Of a DNA stretch of 64,000 bases, positions 32,793 to 43,405 are shown in pieces (the stretch's first letter is position 1; every line of letters begins with the position of its first letter). The stretch covers positions 66,498,269-66,562,268 of the forward strand of contig OY755237.1 in the NCBI GenBank assembly GCA_963576725.1, read 5' to 3'. The DNA is from Azorinus chamasolen (Eukaryota; Mollusca; Bivalvia; Cardiida; Solecurtidae). The position numbers and the translations under genes were made by a program. Under the pieces are notes generated by a model. It searched no databases and had not been told where the DNA came from. It was given only the letters and a program-made list of their open reading frames with translations.

Positions 32793-33140
32793 CCCATTCC
32801 CTCCTAGACTATTTTTAGATCCAACCTCTTTGAAAAAATCTACCGAAAAGGAGCATTCACTAGAGAAAAGGATGTTTTTTTAGGAATTGTGTAGTTTGGA
32901 AATCACTGTGATAAATAGAGTATTTGGTCCATAGGAGCAGATGCTCTATTTATCACAAAGGTTTCAAAAAGTGACTTTTACGAAGGCGTCAAAAATGCGC
33001 TGGTAGGGACACAGGGGACCGTCACAATGAAGTATGAACCTCAGCAGAAAAATTAATGTATGAACACTAGATATATAGATATACATGTATAGCCTATATA
33101 TCTAGTGTCGCCTGTGGGTAGGAGGGAATGGATTGATACA
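32789..33140 (+). mobile_element. Family B MITE with 120-bp insertion
   Basis: The palindrome (about 32892-32970) is partly decayed. The right arm is split at about 33000-33120 by unrelated DNA containing the hairpin ACACTAGATATATAG and mirror. It ends GGAGGGAATGGATTGA. Confidence 0.65.
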
Positions 33141-33563
33141 GGACGAAATCAATGCAGAAAGCTCAATTTCGCCCTTCATTAACGAACCACCTGCTTATTG
33201 AGACACCTTTGTTTATTCATAAAGTGGTCGATTTAGAAGGGATAAACTGTATTTCAAGGCTATTTTCCACTATCTCGTATCAAGAAGTTCCACAATCTAA
33301 ACTATTCACCATGTCAGTATCACACTGTGTTAAGATCAATCTGACTAACATGCTATACAAACATTCTTGCTTTAACCATATTGCTCCGCCATTTGTTGTG
33401 GTCTGCAACATGTGGTGAGAATTTTGACTATAGCACATGCGCAGAATCAGATTTATATTCATAAGCAGTTAGAGTAAACTCTGGTAGGACTAAGAAACTG
33501 TAGAATCCTGTTTATATTATTTGAATTCAGAATCAGGTCTGTAACGTATGAGCAAAAGGAGTA

Positions 33564-33767
33564 CAGTAAAAGCTCTCTATAACGGCCACTAAATTTCATC
33601 AAGTATTTTGTGTAAAAGGCAGGTGGCTGCTTAAAGCAATGTGGAAGTAAAACAGAACGCTCCTATAGGAGCGTTCTGTTTTACTTTCACCTTGCTTTAA
33701 GCAGCCACCTGCCCTAAATACCAACTAATTAACTCAATTTAGCGGCCGTTATAGAGAGGTTTTACTG
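33564..33767 (+). mobile_element. Family E MITE, complete
   Basis: It is TA-flanked. The 94-bp palindrome at 33619-33712 is nearly perfect, centre CGCTCCTATAGGAGCG. It lies 113 bp past the stop of the next gene. Confidence 0.9.
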
Positions 33768-33879
33768 TAGATTCCAATCAGACTGTTCATACAGGGACTG
33801 ATTTGGAATTTTGTGATAAAATTAAGATAAACTGTTATGATGGAAAAAGGCATAAGCTAGATCAAATTGACATGAACTA

Positions 33880-34611
33880 TTATGATAAGGAAGGAAAATA
33901 TTCCGTTTTTCTTTTTCTCTGTTTCTTCTTCACTTTTGTCTCAGTTTCTGCTGTCCCAACTGATAAATTCGCTTGAGACACTGATTTGATAACATGTAAA
34001 TCGTCTACACATACTTTGTCATGTACCAAATCATTGTCAAATACATCATCATAACCATTTATTTCAGCTTCTTTCGTTACTAGTAAGTCATCATTCACTT
34101 CGTCTGGAACATCATTTACCCTTCCTTCGATTGGTTTCAGTTTATGTACTTTTTTAGACCCTTTTACATGTGGTGTTATTGTCCAATCGGTCATCATTTC
34201 CCTTTCTTTCATCCTTGCTAATTTGTCTATAATATCTTGTGTTGTTACTTTGTGTCTTGGTTTCGTTTTTATCTTATGTCCAGCATGAGCACTTTTAGAT
34301 CCTTTTGGGTGAAGAAGAAACTTGTTCTGTTTTCGCGTTGGCCTCACGTCACCCGAAGACTTACTCCTGGAGACATCAGGGTCCAGTGGTCTCCCATATT
34401 TGTCAAGATCCGTTTCATAGTTCACATCTTCTGTTAGGTTCTTAAACTCCCTTTTCACCGTGTCGATCCTATTGTTTATTTTCCTAATATTTTTTCTGGC
34501 CTTGAACTCTAATTCCGTGACCGACCTTTGAAGTTTCTCTTCCACGATTTGATTTGCCCGTCCCACGTCAGTTGTCTTCGATTTAAGAAACCACGGTGTC
34601 TCAAACGCCAT
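33880..34611 (-). CDS. Orphan helical/basic protein, paralog 1 (243 aa, intronless)
   Basis: Unrecognised protein. The open frame begins at a GTG (34632); no in-frame ATG lies upstream before a stop, so I use the ATG at 34611 (MAFETPWFLKSK). Residues 17-56 align without gaps to the other three orphan genes (33.9-58.7 kb): N20, E24, L34, K37, K44, E55 are invariant, then F56. This stretch is likely a coiled helix. The middle is basic and low-complexity (RSKSSGDVRPTRKQ, KGSKSAHAGHKIK); a second possible helix is IIDKLARMKEREM. The tail is acidic, then strongly basic (KVKKKQRKRK). There is no signal peptide or membrane segment. A TATA-like TTTATATAAA lies at 34803-34812, and short upstream ORFs precede the ATG. 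It lacks the C-terminal RR motif of its paralogs, so it is the most diverged member. Confidence 0.7.
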   Translation of the reverse strand: MAFETPWFLKSKTTDVGRANQIVEEKLQRSVTELEFKARKNIRKINNRIDTVKREFKNLTEDVNYETDLDKYGRPLDPDVSRSKSSGDVRPTRKQNKFLLHPKGSKSAHAGHKIKTKPRHKVTTQDIIDKLARMKEREMMTDWTITPHVKGSKKVHKLKPIEGRVNDVPDEVNDDLLVTKEAEINGYDDVFDNDLVHDKVCVDDLHVIKSVSQANLSVGTAETETKVKKKQRKRKTEYFPSLS

Positions 34612-34919
34612 ACTTGTTTCTTGTGACTTCACATCGCGTGTTGCATCAACTAATTATTTCAGTAAGTTCCATATTTTAATTCCTTACCGAAATTCTAACT
34701 AACACTACGTTGACTTTGGTTTGAATTAATATGAAGTCAAAATACACAACAGCTACAAAGTCTACTAATTATCTGCCGTCTTTAAGATAACATCTGCATG
34801 TCTTTATATAAAAGTTGAAGATTGTTTATCCTAAAGTTAGGCACTTCTATTGATTGTGCTAGACTCAGTTACCGACCATGAAACAAAACACGTATCGAAT
34901 ATAACACTACAGTAGACTC

Positions 34920-35112
34920 TATCTAAAGCGACCACTTAATGAATAGACATGTTTGTCTTTACAAGGAGGTGGCTACTAAATGCAGGACAAATGTAATGCA
35001 GAAAGCTTCTATAGGAGCTTTCTGCATAACCTTCGTCCTGCATTTACTAGCCACCTGCCTCTTCGACATAGAGTTAGAAATTTTGGGTGGTCGTTATAGA
35101 GGGAGGCAATTG
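34920..35112 (+). mobile_element. Family D MITE
   Basis: The left TA and CAGTAGACTCTATC are intact; the palindrome at about 34965-35060 has the centre AGCTTCTATAGGAGCT. The right end is partly decayed. It lies upstream of paralog 1, 310 bp before its ATG. Confidence 0.8.
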
Positions 35113-35149
35113 TATATGATGATAGCCTATGTGCTGTGTGGTGTCAACC

Positions 35150-35290
35150 CACTAACGTTTTGCATGCTAAAGGCGTTGTTTTTGTGCTTACCTGAACAAA
35201 ACGTTTGGATCTAGACGAGACACTGAGTCATCAGGTTACAAACTGTTTGACACCCTAACCGTATTTCTGAGGAGAAATGGGAGAAAAATA
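35150..35290 (+). mobile_element. Degenerate family F copy
   Basis: It has GTTTGGATCTAGACGAGACA and TTACAAACTGTTTGACACC. Confidence 0.5.
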
Positions 35291-35639
35291 CTTTAAGAAT
35301 TGTGGCAGACGACATTTTAGACAGACGAAAAATTACTTAACCTGCAAATAGTACAAAGCGTTAGTATCGACTGGTGAAAATTTGTCGTCTGCAAAATTTG
35401 TAAAATTATCCAAGAAACCACAATAACCTCATAGAGGCAATTGATCGTGACCCGACGCTGGATTCTTCGATTTCTGATCAGGGACCAAACTGTTTGCTAA
35501 TGTCTGATAAAGTTTAATTTGCATTCTAAGGGATAACCCCTTTAGATATATTAACACAGTGCTAAATTTATTCATCATTATCGAATATTCTTTTGACAAG
35601 CAATGGAATCCACTAATTTAACGCTTCTCGTGTTGTAAA

Positions 35640-35831
35640 AAAAATGACGTCTGCTAAAGCTATGATCTGGAGCAAATTTTCATCATCCGTTTCTTTCAAG
35701 CTTTTGAGAAACTATTGACCGAGTGTCAAACAGCTTAGATCCTGATGAGACGCCGAGTTACTCGGCGTCTCATCTGGATGTAAGCTGTTTGCAATGGCGA
35801 GTCAGTTTGCATTTAGCATGTTAAGGGTTAA
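35640..35831 (+). mobile_element. Family F2 MITE
   Basis: The palindrome at 35727-35791 has the centre GCCGAGTTACTCGGC. It ends GCATGTTAAGGGTTAA, and the AAGCTTTTGAGAAACTATTG arm is shared with 40725, 46383 and 53663. Confidence 0.7.
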
Positions 35832-36379
35832 TGATGCCGCCTGCTAAACGAGAAAACGCAGACACTTCTTAGATTCTACTCATTTCTCTAGTATGTTAAA
35901 ACCTATCGATTTGAACCGATATTCAGTGATGATCTTGGGTCATATGTCGCAATTATCTGCGTTAATCTGGATCTACACTGTTTGACAATACCATACCATT
36001 CAAAATGAGCCTTCGTACTCCTTTACATGCTTGCGACAAATCAGTGACAACATAGTTATACAAACCGTTTGGAGCCAAATCAGACTGAGACGCCAAGTGA
36101 CGGCTTCCCATAACGTTCAAAACTGTCTATCACTTTGGCAGGGCCTTTCTTTATACATATGTACGTTAAGTATATAGAAAGAAGATGATTTTAAGATGTG
36201 AAACGTGAAGCCAATCATGTTTTACTTCACGCGCAGAAAGCTTAAGTTGGCATACATGCAGTTTTAATATAGATCAAATATCGGGTGTAATTCAGATTTT
36301 AACAGTATCAATATACTGTTTGACATTTTTATACTTTTGCAATCAACACAGATACGGTTTTAGTAGTTGAACTCTTGGT

Positions 36380-36480
36380 TGGTTAATCAGTGATCATTCA
36401 AACAGTTTGGATCCAGACGAGACGCCGAGGAACTCGGCGTCTCATCAGGATCCAAACTGCTTGATAATCTAATTCTGTTT
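36380..36480 (+). mobile_element. Family F core
   Basis: The palindrome at 36399-36463 reads AAACAGTTTGGATCC, GACGCCGAG, a 3-base loop, and mirror. Confidence 0.7.
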
Positions 36481-36514
36481 TTGAAAGAGGAACAACATTT
36501 TAAAATGAAAAATG

Positions 36515-36830
36515 AAGCAGACGACAAATTTTGCAAAGGACAATATGTGCTAGTAAAAGAGCTAAAGCAGTAATTAATTTTCTAGCCTACTATAACTATA
36601 TCATGTTGCAGATAGGCGGCTTTACCCTTCAAACGGTAAGTGACTATCGTCTGCAAAACATGTCGTCTGCTTTAGTCCTCAAATCGCATTTTCCTTCATT
36701 TTCTTTTTACAAAAATCAGTATCAGAATATTAAACAGTTTGAATTCTGATGAGAATTCGAGTTAATTCGGTGTCTCATCTGGATCCAAACTGTTTTCAAA
36801 GATGATTACAGATTAACCAAGAGCTATGTA
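36515..36830 (+). mobile_element. Family F copy, diverged centre
   Basis: It has CGTCTGCAAAACATGTCGTC in the left arm, then AAACAGTTTGAATTCTGATG and the mirrored GGATCCAAACTGTTT (36733-36797). The leftmost CAGACGACAAATTTTGC is an inverted copy of the F arm motif. Confidence 0.6.
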
Positions 36831-37048
36831 AGGAGTCAATGGCTACAATGTGCATATCATACCTCATCAAATCCCTGGTTCAGATAATAGACGCAAAGGT
36901 TGGCAAAGATTATCATGAAATGTTTTATTGAGGGCTATTGACACAGATTGATCGAATTTACATCACACACAAGTTTCTTTTGTTCTCACAGAGGGCAGTT
37001 GGAACACTACCGTCTCATATCTTTGGTAAGTTACAAATGAATTCAACA

Positions 37049-37252
37049 CAATAGAACCTGTCTTAAGCGACCATTCATTTATTGATTATAGACGTCTTAA
37101 AAAGCATGCGGTTGCTTAATGAAGGACAAAAGAAATGCAGAAAGCTCCTATAGGAGCTTTCTGCATTACTTTTGACCTGCATTAAGCTACCGCCTGCCTT
37201 ACAGACCCATAATAAGACTTCTGGTTGATGGCCGCTTAAGACAGGTTCTACA
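37049..37252 (+). mobile_element. Family D MITE, complete
   Basis: The left end CAATAGAACCTGTCTTAAGC and right end GCTTAAGACAGGTTCTAC enclose a palindrome at about 37109-37194 with the centre AAGCTCCTATAGGAGCTT. Confidence 0.85.
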
Positions 37253-37407
37253 GTAACGTCGTTTTCAGAGGGTCGTATTCCAACGAGACCCTGACTATCT
37301 CAACATTTAATCTAGATCTAAACTAGTTGGCAGTCTGGTTGAATGTTTTCTTGCAAGCGGATAGCCTACAAAATGTATATCTTCATATGAATTCAGAGAC
37401 AACATTA

Positions 37408-37825
37408 GCAGACAGCAATATTGCTCTGAACGCTAGAAGTTTAAATTTAACCGATTAGTCCTTTAACCCATTCCCTCATATTGACGACTTTTGTCCCATT
37501 CCCTCATATTGACGACTTTTGTCCCATTCCCTCATATTGACGACTTTTGTCCCATTCCCTCATATTGACGACTTTTGACGACTCTGTAAAAGTCACTTTG
37601 TGAAACCATTGTGATAAATAGAGCATTTGCTCCTATAGGAGCAAATGCTCTATTTATCACAATGGTTTCAAACTACAAAATTCTAAAAAAAAAAATCAAT
37701 TTCTCTAGTCAATGCTCCTTTTCGGTAGATTTATTCAAATAGGTTGTATGTAAAAATAGCCTATGAGGTAATGGGTTAATACGCCTTTCTACGCCTTTGC
37801 AACCAGAGCAGACCAATTTATTTGT
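37408..37825 (+). repeat. Segmental duplication, copy 1 (contains a B MITE)
   Basis: It runs from GCAGACAGCAATATTGCTCT to CCAGAGCAGACC and matches 38359-38746 on both flanks of the B element, so the B copy and its surroundings were duplicated together. Confidence 0.8.
37463..37779 (-). mobile_element. Family B MITE with 28-bp tandem repeat in its terminal arm
   Basis: It is TTAA-bounded. The terminal unit CCCATTCCCTCATATTGACG (plus ACTTTTGT) occurs four times in tandem from 37467. The palindrome at 37602-37669 is a perfect 68 bp with the centre GCTCCTATAGGAGC. Confidence 0.9.
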
Positions 37826-37968
37826 TTATATACTAATACAGATATAATTTTACAGTTTCTTCAATGGCCTAAAATTCCCGTGTCCTTGTACCATTATAAG
37901 AATAAATTTAATTAATATTCATGAAATTATTATTTCTAACATGAATATTCACGGAGTAAAGGGGTGAA
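37776..37968 (-). mobile_element. Family A1 fragment sharing TTAA with B
   Basis: It has TTAATACGCCTTTCTACGCC, a half core, an AT-rich arm with ATTAATATTCATGAAATTA, and the end GGAGTAAAGGGG. Confidence 0.6.
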
Positions 37969-38358
37969 TTAACACATACTGTACGTCGTCATCTGCAGAA
38001 ATGTTTAGTTTAAACACATTTATTTTTATATAACTTACAATACATATAAATACATAGCATCGAGAAACAAAAGGATCGGATCGGAAGCATACTGCTTATT
38101 GAGATCCTCTCCTCAAGTATTGTTCCATCTATAAATTTACAATCAATGGTGGACATGTGAATAAACACGTTGACAACAAGAGTAAAAACAACAGGATACT
38201 ATTGGTGTAAAGCATTAAGATGGAAATGTTTGTTATAAATACAAATTTAATCACCTTGATCTCCAAACGCATTCTTCAAACACATTTTAAAACTTCTCAA
38301 ATGCAAAATCACGTGGTTTCATATCAGACGCAACACTGTTTTAAAGACACGTGATCTG

Positions 38359-38746
38359 GCAGACAGCAATATTGCTCTGAACGTTAAATTTAACCGATTA
38401 GTCCTTTAACCCATTGCCTCGTATTGACGACTTTTGTCCCATTCCCTCATATATATTGACGACTTTTGTCCCATTCCCTCATATATATTGACGACTTTTG
38501 ACGACTCTGTAAAAGTCACTTTGTGAAACCATTGTGATAAATAGAGCATTTGCTCCTATAGGAGCAAATGCTCTATTTATCACATTGGTTTCAAACTACA
38601 AAATTCTAAAAAAAAAATCAATTTCTCTAGTCAATGCTCCTTTTCGATAGATTTATTCAAATAGGTTGTATGTAAAAATAGCCTACGAGGTAATGGGTTA
38701 ATACGCCTTTCTACGCCTTTGCAACCAGAGCAGACCAAATTATTTG
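38359..38746 (+). repeat. Segmental duplication, copy 2
   Basis: It is the partner of 37408-37825. It has three terminal-arm repeats instead of four, and TATATATT where copy 1 has TATT. A second short duplication flanks it (ACTTCTCAAATGCAAAATCA at about 38294 and 38770). Confidence 0.8.
38406..38701 (-). mobile_element. Family B MITE in duplication copy 2
   Basis: It is TTAA-bounded. The palindrome at 38525-38592 has one mismatch. Confidence 0.85.
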
Positions 38747-38990
38747 CTATTTTTTAACAAATTTTTGAAACTTCTCAAATGCAAAATCACGTGGATTCAT
38801 ATCAGACGCAGACACGTGATTTGGTAGCGACATGATAATAGTTGAACACAGGCTACATATCGCATATTGCTTGTCTGAATGATATCAATGGTATTGCCTT
38901 TAACATTTAATACATTGTATCTGGTTGGTCAGATTTTGAGTGAATGAGAATGCACCCAGTTTTATAACTTCGGTGCTTGTAAACGATCAG

Positions 38991-39167
38991 GGTCCATGCT
39001 TATAAAACTTTTAGTTGAGTCTGAGTTTGTTCTCAAGTTTTTGATTGGTCAGATTTGAGCCTTTGGCTCAAATCTGACCAGTCAAAAGCCTGAGAACTCA
39101 AATCTGACCAATCAAAAGCTTGAGAACGAACTCAGACTCAACTGAAAAGCTTTATAAGCATGGACCC
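38991..39167. repeat. 177-bp hairpin with one duplicated arm segment
   Basis: Outer arms are GGTCCATGCTTATAAA and mirror; inner arms include TTGATTGGTCAGATTTGAG. The right arm carries a 30-bp segment twice (CTCAAATCTGACC..TGAGAA). No target duplication is visible. Confidence 0.75.
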
Positions 39168-39194
39168 AGGGGAACAGCGATAATTTGACCAGGG

Positions 39195-39434
39195 CTGAAC
39201 CCTTTCATTCATGCAAACACCTTTTCAAGCATTTGCAAACAGAGTAGACCCAGACCAGACGGCTATTAAAGGAGCCGTCTGATCAGGGTCTGCTCTGTTT
39301 ACGAATGGCAAACAAATTATTTTCTAAAATGGCTACAATGTTTCGCCTTCCATGTTTCATTATAACTATTTTATCCATAAATATTTATTAAGGTATTGAA
39401 ATTTGGACTAAATATAGAACAGGGAAAGGGTTGA
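39195..39434 (-). mobile_element. Family A2 MITE
   Basis: The complete layout is present; the terminal TTAAs are mutated to TGAA and TTGA. The core is at 39234-39301. Confidence 0.8.
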
Positions 39435-39574
39435 ACTGGCGACTTAAATATTAAAGAGACACCGTGTCACTTGGGATTGAATTAGGATTCATCATGTTGC
39501 CACACAGCAACTTGTTAATAAAGCAACGACTAAGCCATTAGAAAATATAAAAAACAGAACCATAAACTGAGAAT

Positions 39575-39784
39575 TTAACCATTTCCTTGTGAATAGTCAT
39601 GTAAGACTCTATGAATATTAACTCTCGTATTGGAGTACTAAATGATTGTTGTCAAGTCTATAACATACATGTATAAGCAAATAGCGCAGCTCTTGATTAG
39701 ATGGTTTATACTGATGCTGTCTGATCTGGGACTACTCTTTTTGATAAGGTGTAAGAAGGTGGGAGTGTCAAAATAAAGGATTAA
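39575..39784 (+). mobile_element. Family A1, degenerate core
   Basis: It is TTAA-bounded, with remnants GCAAATAGCGCAG and GATCTGGGACTACTC. Confidence 0.6.
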
Positions 39785-39956
39785 ACGGGGAACAAGTTCA
39801 TAGAAGGGCAAGTCTAAATTATCACGATCTCGGGACCTATATATATATATATATACTAGTTGAACTTCTGAAAGTGTTCCAGGTTTTAACTTTTTGAGAA
39901 TATACAATTTGAAAGTGTTCCAAACTGACAAAAAATCATTGAGCCCAAAAATCGTC

Positions 39957-40380
39957 TTAACCTTTTACGTGATAGAGAAATACTTTTACGCATTTGAAAA
40001 CAGAATAGAACCATATAAGCTCCATTAGGAGCTGTCAGATTAGGGGCAACTCTGTTTGCTTTTGAAATGAAATACAGTAAAACCCCTCTAATACGACCAC
40101 CAAAAAGCGGCATAATTCACAGTGGAAAAGGCAGGTGGTAGCTTAATGCAGGACGAAAATTATGCAGAAAGCTTTCTGCATAACTTTCGCCCTGCATTAA
40201 GCAACCACCTGCTTATGAAGACAGCCATGTTTGTTCATTAAGTGGTCGCATTAGAGGGGTTTTACTGTATATGTATCTGATTCTGACATGGTCAAGGTCT
40301 CCCTTATTTATAATGCCACAAAGAAACTCTAGCTTGTCAATATTCATCATACATACATTAATAAATTCCTGAAATTTCAT
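39957..40380 (-). mobile_element. Family A1 interrupted by a TA-type MITE
   Basis: The left end TTAACCTTTTACG and core (centre AGCTCCATTAGGAGCT) are followed by the insertion at 40075. The AT-rich arm then resumes (TGTATCTGATTCTGACATGG). Confidence 0.65.
40075..40267 (+). mobile_element. TA-type MITE lacking the GCTCC centre
   Basis: It is TA-flanked, with ends CAGTAAAACCCCTCTAATAC and mirror. The palindrome at 40131-40212 has the centre GCAGAAAGCTTTCTGC, so the usual CTCC-N4-GGAG segment is absent. Confidence 0.85.
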
Positions 40381-40480
40381 TGTGAGTACTAATTACGTCG
40401 GTCAAACAGTTCGGACCAAAATCCGGACCCGCGTAACGTTGCGTTTGACCATCGGCTAAACAAGTTTGTCTGTCCGAATA

Positions 40481-40684
40481 CAGTTAAACCTCTTTAAACC
40501 GGACTTTCAATTTAGTATAAATATCGGTCTTGGAAACAGGGGGCAGTTTAATGCAAGGTGAAAGTCAAGTAGAAAGCTCCGCTAGGAGCTCTCTGCATGA
40601 CTTTCACCCTGCATTGAACAGCCACCTGTCTAAAAATATCTAAATTCTTCTCTACTAGAATTCCGGTTTAGAGAGGTTTTACTG
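40481..40684 (+). mobile_element. Family C MITE
   Basis: The left end CAGTTAAACCTCTTTAAACC and right GGTTTAGAGAGGTTTTACTG enclose the centre AGCTCCGCTAGGAGCT. The right TA is mutated to CA. Confidence 0.8.
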
Positions 40685-40724
40685 CACTTAGTCTATTTAG
40701 AATATTTCCGATGTGTCCAGACTT

Positions 40725-40928
40725 TTAACCCTCATTTCGCTATCGGCAATATATATTTGCATTTTAACAGTTTGGATCCAGATGAAGCACCGAGCAAAAC
40801 TAAGCCTAATCAGGAAGCAATCTGTTTGACACTCGGTCAATAGTTTCTGAAAAGCTTGATAGCTTTGGAAGTAGTCAGCTTGGAACAGATCCACATTTGA
40901 GCAGACAGTATTTTTCACAATGGGTTAA
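40725..40928 (-). mobile_element. Family F2 MITE
   Basis: It is TTAA-bounded. The left core arm CAGTTTGGATCCAGATGA is kept and the centre has decayed. Confidence 0.65.
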
Positions 40929-40931
40929 GTG

Positions 40932-41181
40932 TTAACCCTATCCATATTCTATGATCATTTCAAATTTCAACACCTACTGAATATTCATGGGCAACATAGT
41001 TAAAATGAAATATGGAAGGTTTAACATTGTAGCCATTTTAGAAACAAAATAAACAGATCTATCAAATTCTATTAGCAAACAGAGTAGACCCTGATCAGAC
41101 GGCTCCTCTAGGAGCCGTCTGATCTGGGTCTACTCTGTTTGCAAATGCGTGAAAACACGTTTATATGAGGGAAAGGGTTAA
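40932..41181 (+). mobile_element. Family A2 MITE, complete
   Basis: It is TTAA-bounded. The palindrome at 41074-41141 has the centre GGCTCCTCTAGGAGCC. The end TTAA is shared with the next A2. Confidence 0.9.
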
Positions 41182-41400
41182 AATCTCAACACCTACTGAA
41201 TATTCATAAGCAACATAGTAAAATTGAAATATGGAAGGTTTAACATTGTAGCCGTTTTAGAAACAAAAGAAACAGATCAATCAAATGCCATTGCCAAACA
41301 GTGCAGACCCTGGTCAGACGGTTCCTATAGTAACAGTCTGATCTGGGTCTACTCTGTTTGCAAATGCGTGAACACACGTTTATATGAAGGAAAGGGTTAA
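41178..41400 (+). mobile_element. Family A2 MITE, second unit of a tandem dimer
   Basis: It starts at the shared TTAA but lacks about 30 bp of the left end. The centre is decayed (GGTTCCTATAGTAAC). It ends GGAAAGGGTTAA. Confidence 0.8.
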
Positions 41401-41686
41401 CACCTCTGCCAAGACCCCCAGTAGGATCTAGAATTACTTCGTCCAACCTTGCGACAAATGCACCCAGTTTAACTCATAGCGCACCATTGTAGTGCCGTCT
41501 GCAAAAAGTACCGTCTGCTTCAATTCTTACAATGAACTTTTTCAGTAATGCCTCTGCTTTCTTTCGGAGAGCACTAACATTGATACTGATTAGAATCGGA
41601 ATTAGTCGTCATGTCATTAGATGAACATTGTATGCAGTTGTTGTTGTTGTTGTTGTTTCATAAATATGCCAGTGGTCTCCAGAAAA

Positions 41687-41890
41687 TTAAACTCTTTCGC
41701 TGCCACGTAGTGTCGTCTGCAAAATGTGTCGTCTGCTTCAATTTATCCTTTTTCTTAATGTGTGCCTCAAAATACAATATCACATATAGACCCAGCTCAT
41801 ATACTGCAAGGTTATCATAGTAATCACAGCATCTCATCTGGATCCAAACTGATTGCAAAAGTGATCTCAAATTGGCAGCGACCTAGTTAA
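41687..41890 (+). mobile_element. Family F MITE
   Basis: It has TTAAACTCTTTCGCTGCCAC and two CGTCTGC motifs in the left arm, the right half-palindrome ATCTCATCTGGATCCAAACT, and the end GGCAGCGACCTAGTTAA. Confidence 0.65.
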
Positions 41891-42080
41891 AATAGAAAGA
41901 CAAAAACTCATTCACTCAGGTGTGAAATTGGTTTAATTACGACATGGCGCCACATAATCATGAACATAGCTAATGATCCTTCAATGCGAGAAATATTGTC
42001 CGCTTCGATTATCTTCATCAATGCTAATGGCGAAACTTTTACTAATTTTGCGAACAGTTTTGATTCGGATGAGACCTTGT

Positions 42081-42289
42081 ACATTAAAAACTCGATTATT
42101 CGAACATTCAAACACGTACGAGTATTGATCTTTAAGACAGGTAGCATCTTAATGCAGGAAGAAAGTCATGCAGAAAGCTCCCAGAGGAGCTTTCTGCATG
42201 TCTTTCACTCTGCATTAAGCAGCCACCTACCTTAAAAAACATAAATTCTTCATTACTAAAATTTTGCAGTTTTGAGTTTTTACTGCATT
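42081..42289 (+). mobile_element. Family C variant inserted in an F remnant
   Basis: It has AACTCGATTATTCGAACATTC and a palindrome at about 42140-42231 with the centre AAGCTCCCAGAGGAGCTT. The left flank ends with F sequence (GTTTTGATTCGGATGAGA). Confidence 0.75.
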
Positions 42290-42507
42290 TGGTTTGTTTC
42301 CACTGCCAATGGCGAATAGAAATGTAAAATTCTAACACACCTCGCGCACACATCTACATAAACAAAGAAGGGACGTTCTCGATAAAACACCGCACGCGCT
42401 GTAACGGCTTAACGTGACGTAATATGGCTTCGAAAATTCGTACGACAAGAAACGTAGTGCCGTTCTGGCGGTGCAAATTATAGTTAAATTGAAGTGTTAG
42501 AATCGAA

Positions 42508-42581
42508 ATAATAAATTGAGATGCTTATAATTAAATCACTCGGCCTATCGGCCTCGTGATTTAATGACTACGCATCTCAAC
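42508..42581. repeat. Hairpin around GGCCTATCGGCC
   Basis: Arms GAGATGC, ATTAAATCAC and mirror surround TCGGCCTATCGGCCTC. It looks like the core of another dispersed element. Confidence 0.65.
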
Positions 42582-42854
42582 TCCTACCAGTGTTCGATTG
42601 CACGATAAAACACTGGTATGAATTTATTATTTCTTAAATAAATAAGGCGTTTTTATAAAGTAAACGTCAAAGTGCACGGTGTCAAGTACTAGTATGCGGT
42701 GAGTTTTTAAGCAACGTCGTGTCACATTTTGTGTGACACCGGATGAACCACTATTAGTCCTATATATAGCACGGGCGGGGAAGTCATTAGTCCTAGTTTG
42801 CATCCAACCCGCCACCTGACACTAACATTAGAGTCTATAAGAACAGGTTGATGA

Positions 42855-43235
42855 TTAACTCTTTACTCCATTAATACGCTTGTATAAGCCTCAGTCAAAT
42901 TTTTTTTCTAAGTCTAAGTCAAATATTTTTCTAATATTGTGAATTCGTGTGGGGTTTTCTCTCTAATTAATAGACATCATGTAATTACTTCTTGCATGGA
43001 TAGTAACCCTTTCCCTCATATTGACGACTGTAAAAGTCATTCTGTGAAACCATTGTGATAAATAGAGCATTTGCTCCTATAGGAGCAAATGCTCTATTTA
43101 TCACAATGGTTTCAAACTACAAAATTCTAAAATTTTCCTTTTCTCTAATTAATGCTCCTTTTCGGTAGATTAATTCAAAGTGGTTTTATCTAAAAATAGC
43201 CTATGAGGGAATGGGTTAATGGAGTAAAGGGTTAA
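42855..43235 (+). mobile_element. Family A1 interrupted by B
   Basis: TTAACTCTTTACTCC starts the arm. The last A1 bases (TGGAGTAAAGGGTTAA) follow the B element. Confidence 0.65.
43003..43219 (-). mobile_element. Family B MITE, nested in A1
   Basis: The palindrome at 43046-43113 is a perfect 68 bp with the centre GCTCCTATAGGAGC. The left TTAA is mutated to GTAA. Confidence 0.9.
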
Positions 43236-43330
43236 TAAAGGACAAAGTAATGCAGAAGCTCATCTATAGAGGATTTTCGTCATGCATTAAGCTACGACAT
43301 GCCTTAAAAGCCATATTTATACTTATTTTG
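43235..43330 (+). mobile_element. Family D fragment
   Basis: It has AAAGTAATGCAGAAGCTC and TGCATTAAGCTACGACATGCC, with a decayed centre. Confidence 0.5.
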
Positions 43331-43405
43331 GAAATTCATTGTAGACAGAATTTACGGATTGTGCGTACGTATAGCTTGTCATGTGTGCAAAAGCAAAGCT
43401 GTATA

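Larger units (their letters stand above)
32475..33250 (+). mobile_element. Family D relic holding an A2-B tandem pair
   Basis: The D left arm ends at GACATGTAGTAGC before 32543. The D right half starts at about 33137 (ACAGGACGAAATC, GCAGAAAGCTC) and ends GGATAAACTG. Confidence 0.6.

Noticed and set aside
42755..42775. CCTATATATAGC as a promoter
   Set aside because: No supported ORF or exon follows on either strand.
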